DNA from: Chloroflexota bacterium
Lineage (GTDB): Bacteria; Chloroflexota; Anaerolineae; Anaerolineales; VGOW01
DNA length: 64,000 nucleotides
Assembly: GCA_016197225.1 (NCBI GenBank)
Contig: JACPWC010000126.1
Coordinates: forward strand, 1-64,000
Direction of reading: 5' to 3'
Both the position numbers and the translations under genes were made by a program. Below, piece by piece: positions 7,744-19,189 of this stretch. How positions within the stretch are numbered: the stretch's first letter is position 1; each line of letters begins with the position of its first letter. The notes beneath the pieces were generated by a model. It made no database searches, was not told the origin of the DNA, and saw only the letters and a program-made list of their open reading frames with translations.

Positions 7744-10700
7744 TTAATTATTAGGCGGCAATTCAAAGATGGCGGTGAAGTGGAAAGCGCTGCCCAGCCC
7801 TGGCTCGCTTTCCACCCACAAGTGACCGCCAAACTTTTTCACCAGTTTCTCCGAGATGGCCAATCCCAGCCCGGTGCCGCCGTACTTGCGGGTGGTGTGG
7901 CCATCGGCCTGAACGAATGGCGCAAAGATGAGGGCCTGCTTGTCTTTAGGGACGCCAATGCCGGTGTCTTTCACCACAAAATGGAGAACGATCTTGGCGG
8001 CAGATTCCCGTTCTACTTGAGCCTGCAGAGTCACTTCGCCCCGTTCGGTGAACTTGATGGCGTTATCCAGCAGGTTGAGCAGAACCTGCCGCAGGCGCGT
8101 CGGGTCGCCTACGAGGATCGGAGGCGTGTTGGCGTTTAGCGAATGTGAGAAGCGCAGGTTCCTGGCCGCGGCCCGCGAGGCCAGGGTGCTCATCACCTGC
8201 TCAAGCAGGGCGGGCAATTCAAATTTTGTATGCGCCAGCGTCAGCCGGTCGGCCTCGATACTGGACAGATCGAGAATGTTGTTGAGAAGCTCGAGGAGGG
8301 TTTCGCCGGAGGCATGAACTTGTTGCAGGCTCTCGCGCTGTTCAGGGTTCAGGTCGGTGTCGAGGATCAGTTCGGTGAGGCCAAGCACAGCCGTGAGCGG
8401 GGTGCGAATTTCGTGGCTGGTGTTGGCCAGAAATTCGCTCTTGGCGCGGTTGGCGGCCTGGGCGGCCACGGCCAGTTCGTTGGCGTTGAGCAGAGCACGC
8501 TCGAGGTCGGCGTTGGCGATGGCCAGCGCGGCCTCAGTTTGTTTGCGTTCGGTGATGTCCTCTTGCACCGCCAGAAAGTGAGTGATCGCGCCAGAAGCGT
8601 CCAGGATGGAGGAAATGGAGGCCAGTTCCCAATACAGTTCGCCGTTCTTCTTCTTGTTGTGAATCTCCCCCCGCCACTCGCCCCCGGCGGCGATCGTGTC
8701 CCATAGCTGTTTGTAAACTTCTGGCGGGGTCCGGCCCGACTTCAGAATGCGTGGATTCAAGCCCTGAACCTCCTCGAAGGTGTAGCCCGTCACGTGGGCG
8801 AATCGGGGGTTGACGTACTCAATGTTCCCAGCCGTGTCGGTGATTATCACCGAGGCCGGGCTTTGTTCGACGGCCCTGGATAATTTGCGAAGCTGTTCCT
8901 CGGCCTGCTTGCGCTCGGTGACGTCGCGATAGTTAAGGACGACACCGGCCACGCGCGGGTTGTCGGCAAGGTTGTGGCCGATCACTTCAAGATTTCGCCA
9001 TTGCCCATTCTTGTGCTGAATGCGAATTTCCACCGTTTCAATTACGCCTGAAACCTGAAGGTTTTGGGCAAAGACAAGGGCAACCGGAAGGTCGTCGGGA
9101 TGGATGAGGCTGGGCGCAAGCACATGTTGGCCCACATAGTCGGCAGGTGAGTATCCAAGTATCCGCTCAAAAGACGGACTCTGGTAGCGGATAACGCCTT
9201 CCTTGTCCACAATGGTGATGCCCTCGGCCGCATTTTCAATAAGCGCCCGGAAGTATTCCTCGCGGTGTTCCAGAGATTCAAACAGCCGGGCATTGACAAT
9301 GGCGACTGCCGCCTGATCAGCAAACAAACTCACTAATTCCAGATCGGCCAGGCCGAATCGATTTGGGCGATTGTCATTGGTGGTGATCACCCCCAACACT
9401 TTCCCCTGCCACTTGATCGGCAGGGCCAGCACGGCCCGGAAAGGCGCTTGCTCATAAACGGCGGCCCGGCCTTCCCACTCATGATAGTCGCCGATGATCA
9501 TCGGCTCGCCGGTTTGGGCCACCTTGCCGGAGAGTCCTTCGCCCAGACGCAGGCGATAGCCGGTGTAGTCACGATCGTTGTTATAGCTCACCACCAGTTC
9601 CAGGGTTTGCTCGTCGGGTAAAAGGAGATAGAAGCCGCCCATGGGCGCTTCCAACAGCCGCGCGGCGCGTTCGGTAATCGTCCGTAGCAAGGCCGGCAGG
9701 TCAAGTTGCGCGCTCAGGGCCAGACTGGTTTCGTGCAGGGCCGTAAGCGCCGCGACGCGCTGGCGGTTGGCCTCGAACAGCCGGACGTTCTCAATAGCCA
9801 CTGCCGCTTGATCGGCAAACAGGCTGACCAGTTCCACATCCGCCGGGCTGAAACGATCCGGGCGATGATCCATGATGTTGATCACGCCCAACACCTTCCC
9901 CTGCCACTTGATGGGCACGCCGACCGCCGCCCGAATTGGCCCCGCCGCATAAGCGCCTACCCGGCCGGGCCACATCTGATAATCGCCCACTACCAGCGGG
10001 TTGCCGCTCTGAGCCACCTGGCCCGAAAGCCCCTCGCCCAGCCGCAGGGGGGTTGGCGCAATGTCAGGCTGAGGGTTATAACCGACGATTGGCGCCAATG
10101 TCTGCCCGTCGGGCTGAAGCATTTTTAGCTCTCCCATCGGCGCTTCCAACATCATCGCGGCGCGCTCGATAATCGTCCGCAATAAAGCCGGCAAGTCGAG
10201 TTGCGCGCTCAGGGCCAGGCTGGTTTCGTGCAGGGCTGTAAGCGCCGCGACGCGCTGGCGGTTGGCCTCGAACAAGCGCGCATTCTGAATCGCCACGCCC
10301 GCCTGCCGCCCGACCAGCTGGGCCATGGCCAGATCGCGCCGAATGAAACGCCGGTCCGGGTTCAGGTAAAACAGCCCCAACACGCCCAGGCAGGCCTCGC
10401 CGACGACGACGGGAACGCCGATGAAGGCGCGTATCCCGGCTGTCACCCAGTCTGGCAAGGCTTGCGGGTGCGCTCTGTAGTCGTCGAGCAACACCGGCTC
10501 ACCGCTCAGGACAATTTGCCAGGCGATGCCTTTGCCCCTGGCCAGCGGTTGCAGGGTAAGCGATTCACGGAGGTTGAAGATAAAAGGAAAGGTGATCGTT
10601 TGGCCGTCGCCTGTGACCAGGGCCATCGCCCCGGCCTCGGCCCCAATCAGTTCGGCGGCCAGGCGCACGACGGTTGAAAGGACGGTCGAAAGCTCCAGCG

Positions 10701-11700
10701 CGCCGCTGATCAGGCGCGCTACTTCGTTGAGGCGTTGCTCCCGGGCCAGAATCTCGGCCACCTCGGCGTTGTAGTGAGCCAGCGATTCCTCCATTTGGCG
10801 GCGCGCAGTAATATCGAACACGTAACCGTCGTAGTGCGTGCCCGTCTCATCTCGAGTCACAAGCGTGAAATCGCCAACCCACCTGACTTCTCCATCAGCG
10901 CGGATGATGCGGTAGACCTGGCTGAACGATGGCGCGTCGGAAGCGTTATTAGCTCTCACCTCCAGCGCAATCCGATCCAAGTCGTCAGGATGGATCAGTC
11001 TGGCATAGGGAAGCCGGCCACTGGTGAAGTCTTCTGCCTGGTAGCCCCACTGCTCGGCCACATTCGGCGAGATGTATTTCACCGGCCAGTTTTCGTTAGC
11101 CGACCAACTTACCACGACAACCGGCCCATGCTCAAACAGCTTTTGTTCCCGTTTCAGCGCCGCCTCCGTCTGCCGGCGTTCGGCAACGTCTGCCTGCAAC
11201 ACGGCGTTGACGCGGGCCAACTCGGCCGTCCGCTCCCTTACCCGGCTCTCCAACTCGTCGCCCGCGCGGCGCAATGCCTCCTCGGCGCGCTGGCGTTCGG
11301 CGATCTGTTCTTTGAGAGCTTCGCGTTCGGAAATCAACTCGCGGGATTGCTGTCTCACCAGGCGGAGCAGGTCGCTCAGCCAACCGGTGACGACTCCGAT
11401 CATCAATCCGGCCAGGATGCCGGGCCAGAGCCGGATCATTATTTCCGGGCCGGATTGCCCGGCCAGGTTGAATAACAGGCTGGTCAATGGAATGTTTAGC
11501 AATGCGGCCCAAAGTCCGCCACGCAGGCCAAAGAGCCAGGCCGTCACCACCACCGGCACTGTCACCAGCGTGGAGGCCGCATCGCCCGCAACAGAAAACG
11601 CTGGCGCAAATGCCAGCGTATATAAAACCCAGGCGCTCACCGCAAGTATCAGACGCATACGGAATAACAGAACTCTGGAGGGTGGAGAGCCGGGTTTCAT
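7744..11700 (-). CDS. Membrane-anchored multi-GAF/PAS histidine kinase
   Basis: A 1318-residue sensor kinase. Four or five membrane helices occupy about residues 12-110, followed by a coiled coil and a PAS domain near 185-300. Three GAF domains follow, the second and third nearly identical. Two more PAS domains (about 815-1060) precede a HisKA box [13 protein letters not shown] near 1095 and an HATPase_c with [10 protein letters not shown] near 1277. No receiver is attached, so it must signal to a separate regulator. The ATG at 11700 has AAAGGA upstream; an in-frame codon at 11787 would add 29 residues. The last 380 residues closely match the next upstream kinase, which points to duplication. 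Confidence 0.9.
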   Translation of the reverse strand: MKPGSPPSRVLLFRMRLILAVSAWVLYTLAFAPAFSVAGDAASTLVTVPVVVTAWLFGLRGGLWAALLNIPLTSLLFNLAGQSGPEIMIRLWPGILAGLMIGVVTGWLSDLLRLVRQQSRELISEREALKEQIAERQRAEEALRRAGDELESRVRERTAELARVNAVLQADVAERRQTEAALKREQKLFEHGPVVVVSWSANENWPVKYISPNVAEQWGYQAEDFTSGRLPYARLIHPDDLDRIALEVRANNASDAPSFSQVYRIIRADGEVRWVGDFTLVTRDETGTHYDGYVFDITARRQMEESLAHYNAEVAEILAREQRLNEVARLISGALELSTVLSTVVRLAAELIGAEAGAMALVTGDGQTITFPFIFNLRESLTLQPLARGKGIAWQIVLSGEPVLLDDYRAHPQALPDWVTAGIRAFIGVPVVVGEACLGVLGLFYLNPDRRFIRRDLAMAQLVGRQAGVAIQNARLFEANRQRVAALTALHETSLALSAQLDLPALLRTIIERAAMMLEAPMGELKMLQPDGQTLAPIVGYNPQPDIAPTPLRLGEGLSGQVAQSGNPLVVGDYQMWPGRVGAYAAGPIRAAVGVPIKWQGKVLGVINIMDHRPDRFSPADVELVSLFADQAAVAIENVRLFEANRQRVAALTALHETSLALSAQLDLPALLRTITERAARLLEAPMGGFYLLLPDEQTLELVVSYNNDRDYTGYRLRLGEGLSGKVAQTGEPMIIGDYHEWEGRAAVYEQAPFRAVLALPIKWQGKVLGVITTNDNRPNRFGLADLELVSLFADQAAVAIVNARLFESLEHREEYFRALIENAAEGITIVDKEGVIRYQSPSFERILGYSPADYVGQHVLAPSLIHPDDLPVALVFAQNLQVSGVIETVEIRIQHKNGQWRNLEVIGHNLADNPRVAGVVLNYRDVTERKQAEEQLRKLSRAVEQSPASVIITDTAGNIEYVNPRFAHVTGYTFEEVQGLNPRILKSGRTPPEVYKQLWDTIAAGGEWRGEIHNKKKNGELYWELASISSILDASGAITHFLAVQEDITERKQTEAALAIANADLERALLNANELAVAAQAANRAKSEFLANTSHEIRTPLTAVLGLTELILDTDLNPEQRESLQQVHASGETLLELLNNILDLSSIEADRLTLAHTKFELPALLEQVMSTLASRAAARNLRFSHSLNANTPPILVGDPTRLRQVLLNLLDNAIKFTERGEVTLQAQVERESAAKIVLHFVVKDTGIGVPKDKQALIFAPFVQADGHTTRKYGGTGLGLAISEKLVKKFGGHLWVESEPGLGSAFHFTAIFELPPNN

Positions 11701-11764
11701 ACGTGCGTCATCCTTTGGACAAAACGGCTCTACCAGATTTAACGTGAAAAATTTTTTAGAGCAT

Positions 11765-11823
11765 GGACGCTTTGCGTCCGCGCCCATTTCCCGCTAAAAA
11801 CGGGAGAACTGATTTTAATTTTA
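11765..11823 (-). promoter_or_regulatory. Candidate promoter and folded leader of the multi-GAF kinase gene
   Basis: An extended -10 (TGC then TAAAAT, 11818-11826) would start transcription near 11811. The leader of about 110 bases then contains two hairpins: CCCG/CGGG at 11790-11804 and GGACGC-AAA-GCGTCC at 11765-11779. No convincing -35 is visible, and I recognise no riboswitch class. Confidence 0.35.
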
Positions 11824-11906
11824 GCACACCGGGAAGCGCCACAGCCGTCACGATTCTTGCGCGTGTGCAGGCAAAGGTTGATGCTGTCGGTTATTCTGAC
11901 AGGCAC

Positions 11907-14900
11907 TTAGCCTGTCAGCCGCTCGACCACATGATATAACTCTGAGGCTTTCACCGGCTTGGCGAGATAATCGTCCATGCCAGCCTGCAAGCACCGTTCG
12001 CGGTCACCGCTCATGGCAAAGGCGGTGAGGGCCAGAATGGGCACGTGCCCGCCGACGACCTGCTCGTGGGCGCGGATGGCGGCAGTGGCGGCCAAACCGT
12101 CCATGTCGGGCATTTGCAAGTCCATCAGAATCAGGTGAAAGGTTTCTTCAGCCGCTCGTTCCAGGGCCTCCCGGCCGGTGCCGACCAGCGTCACCTGCCA
12201 GCCGCGTTTTTTTAGTATGCTACTAAGAACGATCTGATTGGCCGGGTTGTCTTCCACCAATAAAATATTGAGGGGATATTCTTTGATTGGGCCGGCTTCC
12301 TCGACAGGCGCTTTTTCAACAGCCTCCGGTTGGCCGGGCCAGGCCGGCAACGCGAACAGGGCCGTGAAGTGGAATGTGCTACCTTCGCCGGCCCGGCTTT
12401 CCACCCACAGCAGGCCGCCAAATTCTTCTACCAGCCGTTGCGAGATCGTCAACCCCAGCCCGGTGCCGCCGAACTGGCGAGCAATGTGGCCGTCGGCTTG
12501 AGTGAACGGCTCAAAGATGATGGCTTGCTTGTCCTCCGGAATGCCAATGCCGGTATCACGAACGGTAAAGCGCAATGTAACTTCGTCGGCGGTCCGGGCT
12601 TCCACCCGCGTGCGTAAGGAGACTTCGCCGCGTTCGGTGAACTTGATGGCGTTATCCAGCAGGTTGAGCAGAACCTGCCGCAGGCGAACCGGGTCTCCCA
12701 CCAGAACCCGAGGGGTGTCTACACCCAACGAGTAATTGAAATCCAATTGCTTGGCGGCGGCGCGGGCGGCCAGGGTGGTCGTCGCCTGTTGAATGAGGGC
12801 CGGCAATTCAAATTCCACCTTATCCAATTCCAACCGGTCGGCTTCGATCTTGGACAGATCGAGGATGTTGTTGATCAATTCCAACAGCGCCCGGCCCGAA
12901 GTGTAGACTTGCCCCAGCCAGGCTCGCTGTTCAGCCGTCAATTCGCTGGCCAGCGCCAGCTCGGTGAGGCCCAGCACGGCGGTGAGCGGGGTGCGAATCT
13001 CGTGGCTCATGTTGGCCAAAAACTCGCTCTTGGCCCGGTTGGCGGACTGAGCGGCCACGGCCAGTTCGTTGGCGTTGAGCAAAGCCCGCTCCAGGTCGGC
13101 GTTGACGATGGCCAGCGCCGCTTCGGTCTTTTTGCGTTCGGTAATATTTTCTTTCACGGCCAGATAATGGGTGATCCGGCCCTGCTCATTCTTGATCGGC
13201 GAAACGGAGGCTAATTCCCAGAACAGTTCGCCCCCCTTCTTCTTGTTGCAAAACTCGCCCCGCCACTCGCCGCCGGCAGTGATCGTGTCCCACAACTGCT
13301 TGTAGTCCGCCTCAGGCGCATGGTCCGCTTTGAGAATACGCGGGTTCTGGCCGATGGCCTCTTCGCTGGTGTAGCCGGTGACTTCGGTGAAACGGGAATT
13401 GACATATTCGATATTGCCCTCTTTGTCGGTGATGACAATGGAGACCGGGCTTTGCTCCACGGCGCGCGACAACTGGCGCAGTTGGACTTCGGCCTGCTTC
13501 CGCTCGGTGATATCTTGCGCCAGAGCGATCAGGACCTCCTGGCCGAAATAGGAGCCTTTGTACAAACGGACTTCTTTGGGGAAGGCCTCGCCGTTGCGAC
13601 GCCGGCCCCAGAATTCAAAAAGCTGTGGTTCGCCGGCAAAAGCGCGCTTAAACAACTCAATTATTCTTTCCGGGTCATTCTTGCCGGGAGCCGACAAGAA
13701 TTCGGGCGTCTTGCCGATGAAAAATTCTCTGGGATAGCCATACATTTCAACCGCGCCCTGATTCACGTCCAGGAAGCGCCCGTTCCAGTCTTGGATGTAA
13801 ACGGCTTCGGCGACGCTGTCGAAGAGGCCGCGATAGCTGGCTTCGCTCTCGCGCAAGGCCTCTTCCACTTTCTTGCGTCCGGTAATGTCTTGCATGACAC
13901 CAATGGAGCTTTTGGGCTTTCCGGCCTCGCCTAAAGCCAGCGAGGCCCGGTTGCGGATCCAAACCGCGCGGCCATCGCGGGTGAACACCCGGTACTCCAA
14001 GTCCAGCGAACGTTGTTCAGCATCATTTTGCCTGACGTTTGCCAGAACATGGTCCCGATCGTCCGGGTGAATCTGTTTGAGCCACAACTTCTGGTCGGTC
14101 AGCCACTCCTCGGGCGTGAACCCGAGAATCTTTTCTACTTGAGGACTGATGTAAGTGGTGCGGTTGACCTCGCCAAACTCGACGATATAAATGATGGCCG
14201 GCATTTGCTCGACCAGGGTTCGGTATTTCAGTTCTGCCTCGCGCAGGGCTTCCTCGGCGCGCTTGCGTTGTGTAATGTCTCGGACAATGGTCAAAACCAG
14301 GCCCGACTCGCCGAGAGGCGCGGCGGCAATTTCCACCGGGATTCGCCTGCCGTCGCGATGCGCATCCAGGCCTTCAAAGGGTTGCCCGGCTCTGGATCGC
14401 GCCACCTGCTCTGGAACTACAGTGGCGAGTGGCCGCCTGGCTTCCGGCGCCTGCAGGTCTGGCACCTTCAAGGCCAGCAGTTCCTCCCGGCTGTAGCCGT
14501 GCATATCGCAGGCGCGTTGATTCACGTCAATAATATCGCCCTGCAGGTTCTCCAGATAAATGGCGTCGCCGGCTTGCTCAAACAACTGCCGATAGCGAAT
14601 TTCGCTATCCTTCAAGGCCGCCTCAGCCTTTTTGCGCCCGGTGATGTCCTCGATTGAGACGAGCACCTTAGACAGGTTTTGTTCGTGGCCCGGCATCACC
14701 GACCAGCGCAGGTTGATGTCAATTCGATTGCCCGCCAGATCAAGATTGACGCCCTCACCGGCAAATTCCGTCCGGCCCTCAGCCAGGGCCATTAGCTCTT
14801 CGACAAATATAGATTGGGTCTCGGCGACAAAAACGCGGCCAGCCTGGGCCAGGAGAGTCTCCTTCGTGTCGGCCTGATACAGTTTCACCGCAGTTCGATT

Positions 14901-16463
14901 CACGTCCACAACCCGAATGCAAGACATGGCCTGGGCAACCTCTGCCGGGTGTTCGCTCAAATAGGCCTTGAGATCAACGCCGCTTTGCGCCCGGAAAACA
15001 TCCAGGTATTGATTGACGGCAGAGAAATCCTCTTCCCACAGAGCCACCGGCGAATCTTCAAAAAGGCCGCGATAGCGTTCTTCATGATTGCGCAACGTTT
15101 CTTCGGCCCGCTTGCGCGCAATCGTAAATGCGATCTGACCGGCAATGGTCTCAGCCAACTGCAAATCTGCTTCGGTGAACTGGCGCGGGTTGTTGTAGTA
15201 CAACATGAACTTGCCCAGCAACTGTCCCTGGTGCGCCAGCGGGAAGAAGCCCAGGGCGCGCACACCTTCGGCCAGGATGACGTTGCGAAGGCGGCCCAGG
15301 CTGGCGTCTGCTTCAACATCGGGAACGAGAATGGGGCGGGCGTTCTGCTCGTCAACCTTCCAGGGCGAGTGGCCATCCACCGCCTGCCGATAAGCGTCCG
15401 ACAAACCGGCCCAGGCTCGGAAGCGCGCCACCCCTTCCGAATCAAACAACAAAATTGAGGCGCGATCCACATTGAGGACTCTCTGCAAAGCGCACAATGC
15501 TTCTTGATAAATCTCCTCTTCGGATTCAGCCTGGCTGACGAGGGTGGTCATCGTGTGAACAGCGCCCAGTTGATCGAGGCGCTTCTGCAGAGTTTCTTCT
15601 ACTCGTTTGCGTTCGGCCAGTTCGGTTCGCAGTTGGTCGCTGATGTTCGCCAGTTCGGCGGCGCGCCGGCGCTCGGCGGCGTATAGCCGCGCGTTTTCAA
15701 TGGCAGTGGCGGCCTGGCCGGCGAAAACAGAAAAGGCCGGCACACTGTCTTCTGTTAAATAAGCTCCCCACACTGCCAGCAGGCCTATCACTTCTTCGTT
15801 GACGATCATGGGCAGATAAATGGAAGGGGACTGGGGCGCAACGTTGAACAGGCGAATGCTTTGCTCCAGGGCCGGGCGCGGAAGGTGGCTGAGCGCGGCG
15901 GCGACAAACGACACCGTGTCTGGCATGAACAAAGGCCGCCTGTGGGCCGGCGTCTCCTCTGCCGGCCAGTTCTCGCGCGGCACTCGATAGCCATAAATTT
16001 TGAACCCCAACAGTTTTTCAGCCGCTTCGACCCTCTCCGGTTGAATGGATGTGTAACGCACGATCAAGGTGTCAGCATCCGGCTCCGCCAACGCAATCGC
16101 GCAGAACACATCCAGTCGCTTGAGTTCGTCGCCCAGCGCAACCATTGCCTGATCCGGATCCGAGGTGGCGGCGATTCGGGCTGTAGCCTGGCTGAGGGCG
16201 GCGATGAAGTGGTTGGCTTTTTCCAGTTCGCGAGTCCGTTCCTGCACCCGGGTTTCGAGGTTGGCGTTCATTTCAGTCAGGGCCAAAGTGGTCGCCGACA
16301 GTTCTTCCCCCAGCATATTCAGCCCGGCAATGATGCCGTCCAGTTCGTCGTTTTGGTTAGAGGGCGCGCCCCGGGCCTGTAACCGACCGGCGGCAAGTTG
16401 CATGATCTGTTCAAAGATGGATTCGATGCGGGGATCCGGCGCGGGCAAGGCGGTTAATTTCAT
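11907..16463 (-). CDS. Soluble hybrid histidine kinase with GAF, multiple PAS and a receiver
   Basis: A 1518-residue kinase without membrane helices. A coiled coil (about 40-95) leads to two GAF domains (about 100-265 and 300-445), then a chain of five or more PAS/PAC domains (about 455-1110, recurrent ITGRKKAE and ITERKQAE junctions). The HisKA box [14 protein letters not shown] is near 1154, with HATPase_c [10 protein letters not shown] after it. The C-terminal receiver (about 1395-1515) has [11 protein letters not shown] and lysine in YLAKPVK. The ATG overlaps the stop of the STAS-like gene (ATGA), and AAGGAG precedes it, so the two are translationally coupled. Confidence 0.92.
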   Translation of the reverse strand: MKLTALPAPDPRIESIFEQIMQLAAGRLQARGAPSNQNDELDGIIAGLNMLGEELSATTLALTEMNANLETRVQERTRELEKANHFIAALSQATARIAATSDPDQAMVALGDELKRLDVFCAIALAEPDADTLIVRYTSIQPERVEAAEKLLGFKIYGYRVPRENWPAEETPAHRRPLFMPDTVSFVAAALSHLPRPALEQSIRLFNVAPQSPSIYLPMIVNEEVIGLLAVWGAYLTEDSVPAFSVFAGQAATAIENARLYAAERRRAAELANISDQLRTELAERKRVEETLQKRLDQLGAVHTMTTLVSQAESEEEIYQEALCALQRVLNVDRASILLFDSEGVARFRAWAGLSDAYRQAVDGHSPWKVDEQNARPILVPDVEADASLGRLRNVILAEGVRALGFFPLAHQGQLLGKFMLYYNNPRQFTEADLQLAETIAGQIAFTIARKRAEETLRNHEERYRGLFEDSPVALWEEDFSAVNQYLDVFRAQSGVDLKAYLSEHPAEVAQAMSCIRVVDVNRTAVKLYQADTKETLLAQAGRVFVAETQSIFVEELMALAEGRTEFAGEGVNLDLAGNRIDINLRWSVMPGHEQNLSKVLVSIEDITGRKKAEAALKDSEIRYRQLFEQAGDAIYLENLQGDIIDVNQRACDMHGYSREELLALKVPDLQAPEARRPLATVVPEQVARSRAGQPFEGLDAHRDGRRIPVEIAAAPLGESGLVLTIVRDITQRKRAEEALREAELKYRTLVEQMPAIIYIVEFGEVNRTTYISPQVEKILGFTPEEWLTDQKLWLKQIHPDDRDHVLANVRQNDAEQRSLDLEYRVFTRDGRAVWIRNRASLALGEAGKPKSSIGVMQDITGRKKVEEALRESEASYRGLFDSVAEAVYIQDWNGRFLDVNQGAVEMYGYPREFFIGKTPEFLSAPGKNDPERIIELFKRAFAGEPQLFEFWGRRRNGEAFPKEVRLYKGSYFGQEVLIALAQDITERKQAEVQLRQLSRAVEQSPVSIVITDKEGNIEYVNSRFTEVTGYTSEEAIGQNPRILKADHAPEADYKQLWDTITAGGEWRGEFCNKKKGGELFWELASVSPIKNEQGRITHYLAVKENITERKKTEAALAIVNADLERALLNANELAVAAQSANRAKSEFLANMSHEIRTPLTAVLGLTELALASELTAEQRAWLGQVYTSGRALLELINNILDLSKIEADRLELDKVEFELPALIQQATTTLAARAAAKQLDFNYSLGVDTPRVLVGDPVRLRQVLLNLLDNAIKFTERGEVSLRTRVEARTADEVTLRFTVRDTGIGIPEDKQAIIFEPFTQADGHIARQFGGTGLGLTISQRLVEEFGGLLWVESRAGEGSTFHFTALFALPAWPGQPEAVEKAPVEEAGPIKEYPLNILLVEDNPANQIVLSSILKKRGWQVTLVGTGREALERAAEETFHLILMDLQMPDMDGLAATAAIRAHEQVVGGHVPILALTAFAMSGDRERCLQAGMDDYLAKPVKASELYHVVERLTG

Positions 16464-16840
16464 GGCAAAAACTCCTTGAGCCACGCCAGGGCCTCTTCTT
16501 CAGAGGCGAACAGGGCAATCGGAATTGATGGCCGATTGAGGCCGATAAAAAAGTTGCCAATGATCCGGCTGACTGGCGAACCCACCAGCAAGGCGCTGGC
16601 TTGCCTGAAGTCTTGAAATTCCGGATAAGAAGATTGCAATCGCGCTTCGCGATCCACGGCCCTAACCAGGCGGATGTCGGCCAGCACCGGGGGTTGGCCG
16701 TCATAGCTTTGAACAGCCAGCACCATCTCTTTGGCGTCTTTCAAAGTGATGTGCGCGTTGGGAAGTATCTCCAGCCGGACGATACTGTCTTCTTCCTGCC
16801 AGACACGGGCTTTGGAAGTATGAATGACCTTGCTTTCCAT
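16460..16840 (-). CDS. STAS/SpoIIAA-like regulatory protein
   Basis: A 126-residue protein beginning MESKVIHTSKARVWQEED. It continues IVRLEILPNAHITLKDAKEM and LADIRLVRAVDREAR, and ends in a helix (EEEALAWLKEFL). The pattern resembles DUF7793/STAS-like proteins, which act in partner-switching or scaffold roles. GGGAG lies just before the ATG at 16840. Its stop overlaps the start of the hybrid kinase, so it probably works with that kinase. The family name is moderately sure; the function is an inference from position. Confidence 0.7.
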   Translation of the reverse strand: MESKVIHTSKARVWQEEDSIVRLEILPNAHITLKDAKEMVLAVQSYDGQPPVLADIRLVRAVDREARLQSSYPEFQDFRQASALLVGSPVSRIIGNFFIGLNRPSIPIALFASEEEALAWLKEFLP

Positions 16841-17106
16841 AAACGCTCCCTCTGATGCTTCAAATGGCAGAGCATCTGTCAGCCATTTGGGAGAATTGCG
16901 ATAGGCCACTGGCAACAAGAGCGAAACTGTTCCGTTTTATAATGCTCGATTCTCGCTCACTGACTAAGACTTTACCAGTAATAAAGGTCAGATTTCAATG
17001 CGTACTATGTCACTGGGCTTATCCGAATTCTAGCACCTGACAGGCCCGGCAAGTTTTATGTTCTCCTTCGTGGCAAAGAATCCCGTTCAGGCCGGAAGGC
17101 CCAAAA

Positions 17107-17940
17107 TTATTCCGGGCGCGGCGGCCCCTGTTTAATTCGCTTGAGAATAACCTTCAGCCCTTTTGCGCTTCGCGGCGCGCCCCACATCGCCTCAATCCAC
17201 CACGTCGCCCCGGCCTTCGCCCACTCGCGGACGATGACTGTCGCCTTCCCGGGATCGTCGCCCGGCGTTTCGCCCTCCATCACAATTTCAAATCGCCCTT
17301 TCGCTTTGCGATTGGCCTTCACGTAAGCCTTCATCTCACGAATGTCGTCGAGCGCGGGCGGGCGGTGCTTGCCCTCGTCGGTCATCACGTTTGGCAATAA
17401 GCCATCATAGCGCAAAACACGTTGCATTGACTTCAAGCGCGGCCATGCGCCCACGACCCAAATTGGAATGCGCGGCTTTTGCCTGGGATGCGGCGGCACG
17501 GCAAATGTAGCCGGCTTGATTTTGTAATGCTTGCCTTCGTAGCTAAATGGCTGGCCACGCCACAGGCCGGTGATGATGTCCAGCCCTTCGTCGAGCAGTT
17601 CGGCCCGAGTCTTGCGGTCAGTCACTTCGCCGAATGACTCGAAGCCGGTATCGGTCGCGCCCAGCCCGACGGCCAGAATGACGCGGCCTTTCGAGAGATT
17701 ATCGAGCGTGGCCGTCTTGCTGGCCAACTCCCAGGGCCGCATTCGCGACACGGGTGTGATCATCGTGCCTAGCCGGATGCGCTCGGTGCGCATGGCCGCC
17801 GCCGTGAGCGACACCCAGGCCTCAATGCCCCACACCGGCTCCCACACAAAGAAGCCGTCCCAACCTGCTTGCTCGGCCTCGTAAGCAAAGTCTGCCGCGG
17901 TGCGGGCGTCGCCGTAAGGAAGAACAAAGCCGAATTTCAT
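17107..17940 (-). CDS. LLM-class (luciferase-like) flavin-dependent oxidoreductase
   Basis: A 277-residue TIM-barrel protein. It begins MKFGFVLPYGDARTAADFAY and has RIRLGTMITPVSRMRPWELA, LDNLSKGRVILAVGLGATDT and IWVVGAWPRLKSMQRVLRYDG, all typical of coenzyme F420- or FMN-dependent luciferase-like enzymes. The substrate cannot be told. The start has GAAGGAGG at ideal spacing. A hairpin (CAATCGCCCC pairing with GGGGCGATTG) lies in the leader just upstream of the ribosome binding site. Confidence 0.88.
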   Translation of the reverse strand: MKFGFVLPYGDARTAADFAYEAEQAGWDGFFVWEPVWGIEAWVSLTAAAMRTERIRLGTMITPVSRMRPWELASKTATLDNLSKGRVILAVGLGATDTGFESFGEVTDRKTRAELLDEGLDIITGLWRGQPFSYEGKHYKIKPATFAVPPHPRQKPRIPIWVVGAWPRLKSMQRVLRYDGLLPNVMTDEGKHRPPALDDIREMKAYVKANRKAKGRFEIVMEGETPGDDPGKATVIVREWAKAGATWWIEAMWGAPRSAKGLKVILKRIKQGPPRPE

Positions 17941-17961
17941 GCGAAGCCTCCTTCAAAGACT

Positions 17962-17992
17962 CAATCGCCCCGACTCAGCGCCGGGGCGATTG
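17962..17992. terminator. Strong hairpin in the leader of the luciferase-like gene
   Basis: Ten-base arms CAATCGCCCC (17962-17971) and GGGGCGATTG (17983-17992) flank an 11-base loop. The T-rich flank (TTTTGATT) is on the plus strand, yet both neighbouring genes are on the minus strand, so its direction does not fit a simple terminator. Confidence 0.4.
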
Positions 17993-18049
17993 TTTTGATT
18001 CTAACATCTGAAGGACGAGTTGCAAGGGAATTGTGGCGGCCATTACACC

Positions 18050-18487
18050 TCAGGCGTCGTCAGAAGCCAGGCCCAGGAGAAAATCGCGCAGGGTTTCATG
18101 GCGGTCGAGGGCGGCCTGCAACAAGGCGCGGTTGCCCATATTGAGTGAGCGGGCATATTCCAGGTGCGCCTTAATGCCGTCGCGAAGCGTGCTCAGTTCG
18201 CGGGCGGTTTGACGATCCATGTGGCGCAAAATCTCATCGAAAGAGATATGGTCAGAGGCCAGGTTATGCTCAGCCGCCCAGGCCGAGGCCGCCTCGTCGC
18301 GCGCGTTCTCCAGCGCGGCCAGGTCGGCCAACTGTTCCTCTTTCTCACGAATTACGTCAGCCAGCGCGGCCAGGTCGTCGTCTTGCAAGGCGCTCCGTTC
18401 GCGGTCGGCCAGGGCGGCGATCACTTGCGTGGCGCGCAGTTCGGCAGTGAGAGCTTCTTCGAGGGCGGCAAAGGTTGGGTCGGTCAT
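18050..18487 (-). CDS. FlgN-like alpha-helical protein
   Basis: A 145-residue, almost wholly helical protein. The pattern LEEALTAELRATQVIAALA, ERSALQDDDLAALADVIREK and LADLAALENARDEA matches the FlgN family, chaperones for flagellar hook-associated proteins. No flagellar gene is in the window, so the role is uncertain; it may be another helical-bundle protein. The ATG at 18487 overlaps the stop of a possible 15-codon frame (18485-18532, MTVALLTG start), so it may be translated by coupling. Confidence 0.55.
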   Translation of the reverse strand: MTDPTFAALEEALTAELRATQVIAALADRERSALQDDDLAALADVIREKEEQLADLAALENARDEAASAWAAEHNLASDHISFDEILRHMDRQTARELSTLRDGIKAHLEYARSLNMGNRALLQAALDRHETLRDFLLGLASDDA

Positions 18488-18550
18488 GCGTCGAGAATGA
18501 GAGCCAGGCCGGTGAGGAGGGCGACCGTCATGCCGCCAATTTGCGCCCAC

Positions 18551-18877
18551 TCAGGCTTCCCGCGACTGGGAGCCGGAGGCCGGTGTCTCTTCTTTCTCTT
18601 TCGGTTTCAACGTGTTGAGCAACCACAAAAATAAATTGGCGAGCAGGTAGATGGCAACCCAGCCCAGCAGGCCAATGGCAAACAGCGCCGTCGCGGCTCG
18701 CGTCCCGGCAGCGAACGGCTTCAGGCCGTTAAGCAGGCTGATGACAAAAATAATGAGGGCGAACAAGATGGCCCCCAGCTCGACCAGATAGCGCACGGCG
18801 TCGAGCAACCACGGCACAGGCAGGTAAAGCTCTTTGGTCGGCACCGTGTTCTTTTCCGGTTCGGATTGTTTAGCCAT
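18551..18877 (-). CDS. Small membrane protein of unknown function
   Basis: A 108-residue protein with two hydrophobic helices (about residues 33-53, LGAILFALIIFVISLLNG, and 62-87) and a charged C-terminal tail (LKPKEKEETPAS). AGGTGAT precedes the ATG at 18877. It lies 63 bases upstream of the FlgN-like gene in the same direction. I do not recognise the family. Confidence 0.65.
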   Translation of the reverse strand: MAKQSEPEKNTVPTKELYLPVPWLLDAVRYLVELGAILFALIIFVISLLNGLKPFAAGTRAATALFAIGLLGWVAIYLLANLFLWLLNTLKPKEKEETPASGSQSREA

Positions 18878-19189
18878 AACATCACCTCAACAGTCATTCG
18901 CCCCGCTTCCCGGCAGAGGCCGGTTTTATATTCCAAAGCACACGCGGCCCGGAGCGAAATCTGAGTTGGTGAGCCGCGTTCCACCAGTAAGGCGTCCATG
19001 GCTCGTAGCGTGAGTTGCCAACTCGCGCTACATTCGGAAGCGATCAGGAGCGATGGAAACCGGCATGTTGCCAGTCTACAACGCGGGCGCAGTTTAATCA
19101 GTAAATTGGCCGTGAAGGAGAGGTAAAGAAAAAATGAAGAGTTGGGGCAAACGCCGGGGGAACCGGAGGTGGCGGCGGCCCGGTTGACT
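18878..19189. other. 312-base intergenic stretch with a palindrome
   Basis: No gene is supported here. It separates the end of a kinase gene from a small membrane protein gene. The one clear structure is the palindrome at 19005-19031. Confidence 0.6.
19005..19031. repeat. 27-nt palindrome with GTAGCG-GAGTTG arms
   Basis: GTAGCGTGAGTTG and CAACTCGCGCTAC pair over 13 positions with one mismatch around a single base. The compact arm-1-arm build resembles the 33-nt elements elsewhere in the window, but the sequence is different. Confidence 0.65.

Noticed and set aside
11701-11826. Cyclic-di-GMP or other riboswitch upstream of the multi-GAF kinase
   Set aside because: There are two small hairpins but none of the conserved GEMM sequence blocks.
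7744-16463. The two neighbouring kinases as one broken gene
   Set aside because: Each has its own complete HisKA and ATPase end and a supported start; the likeness is explained by duplication.
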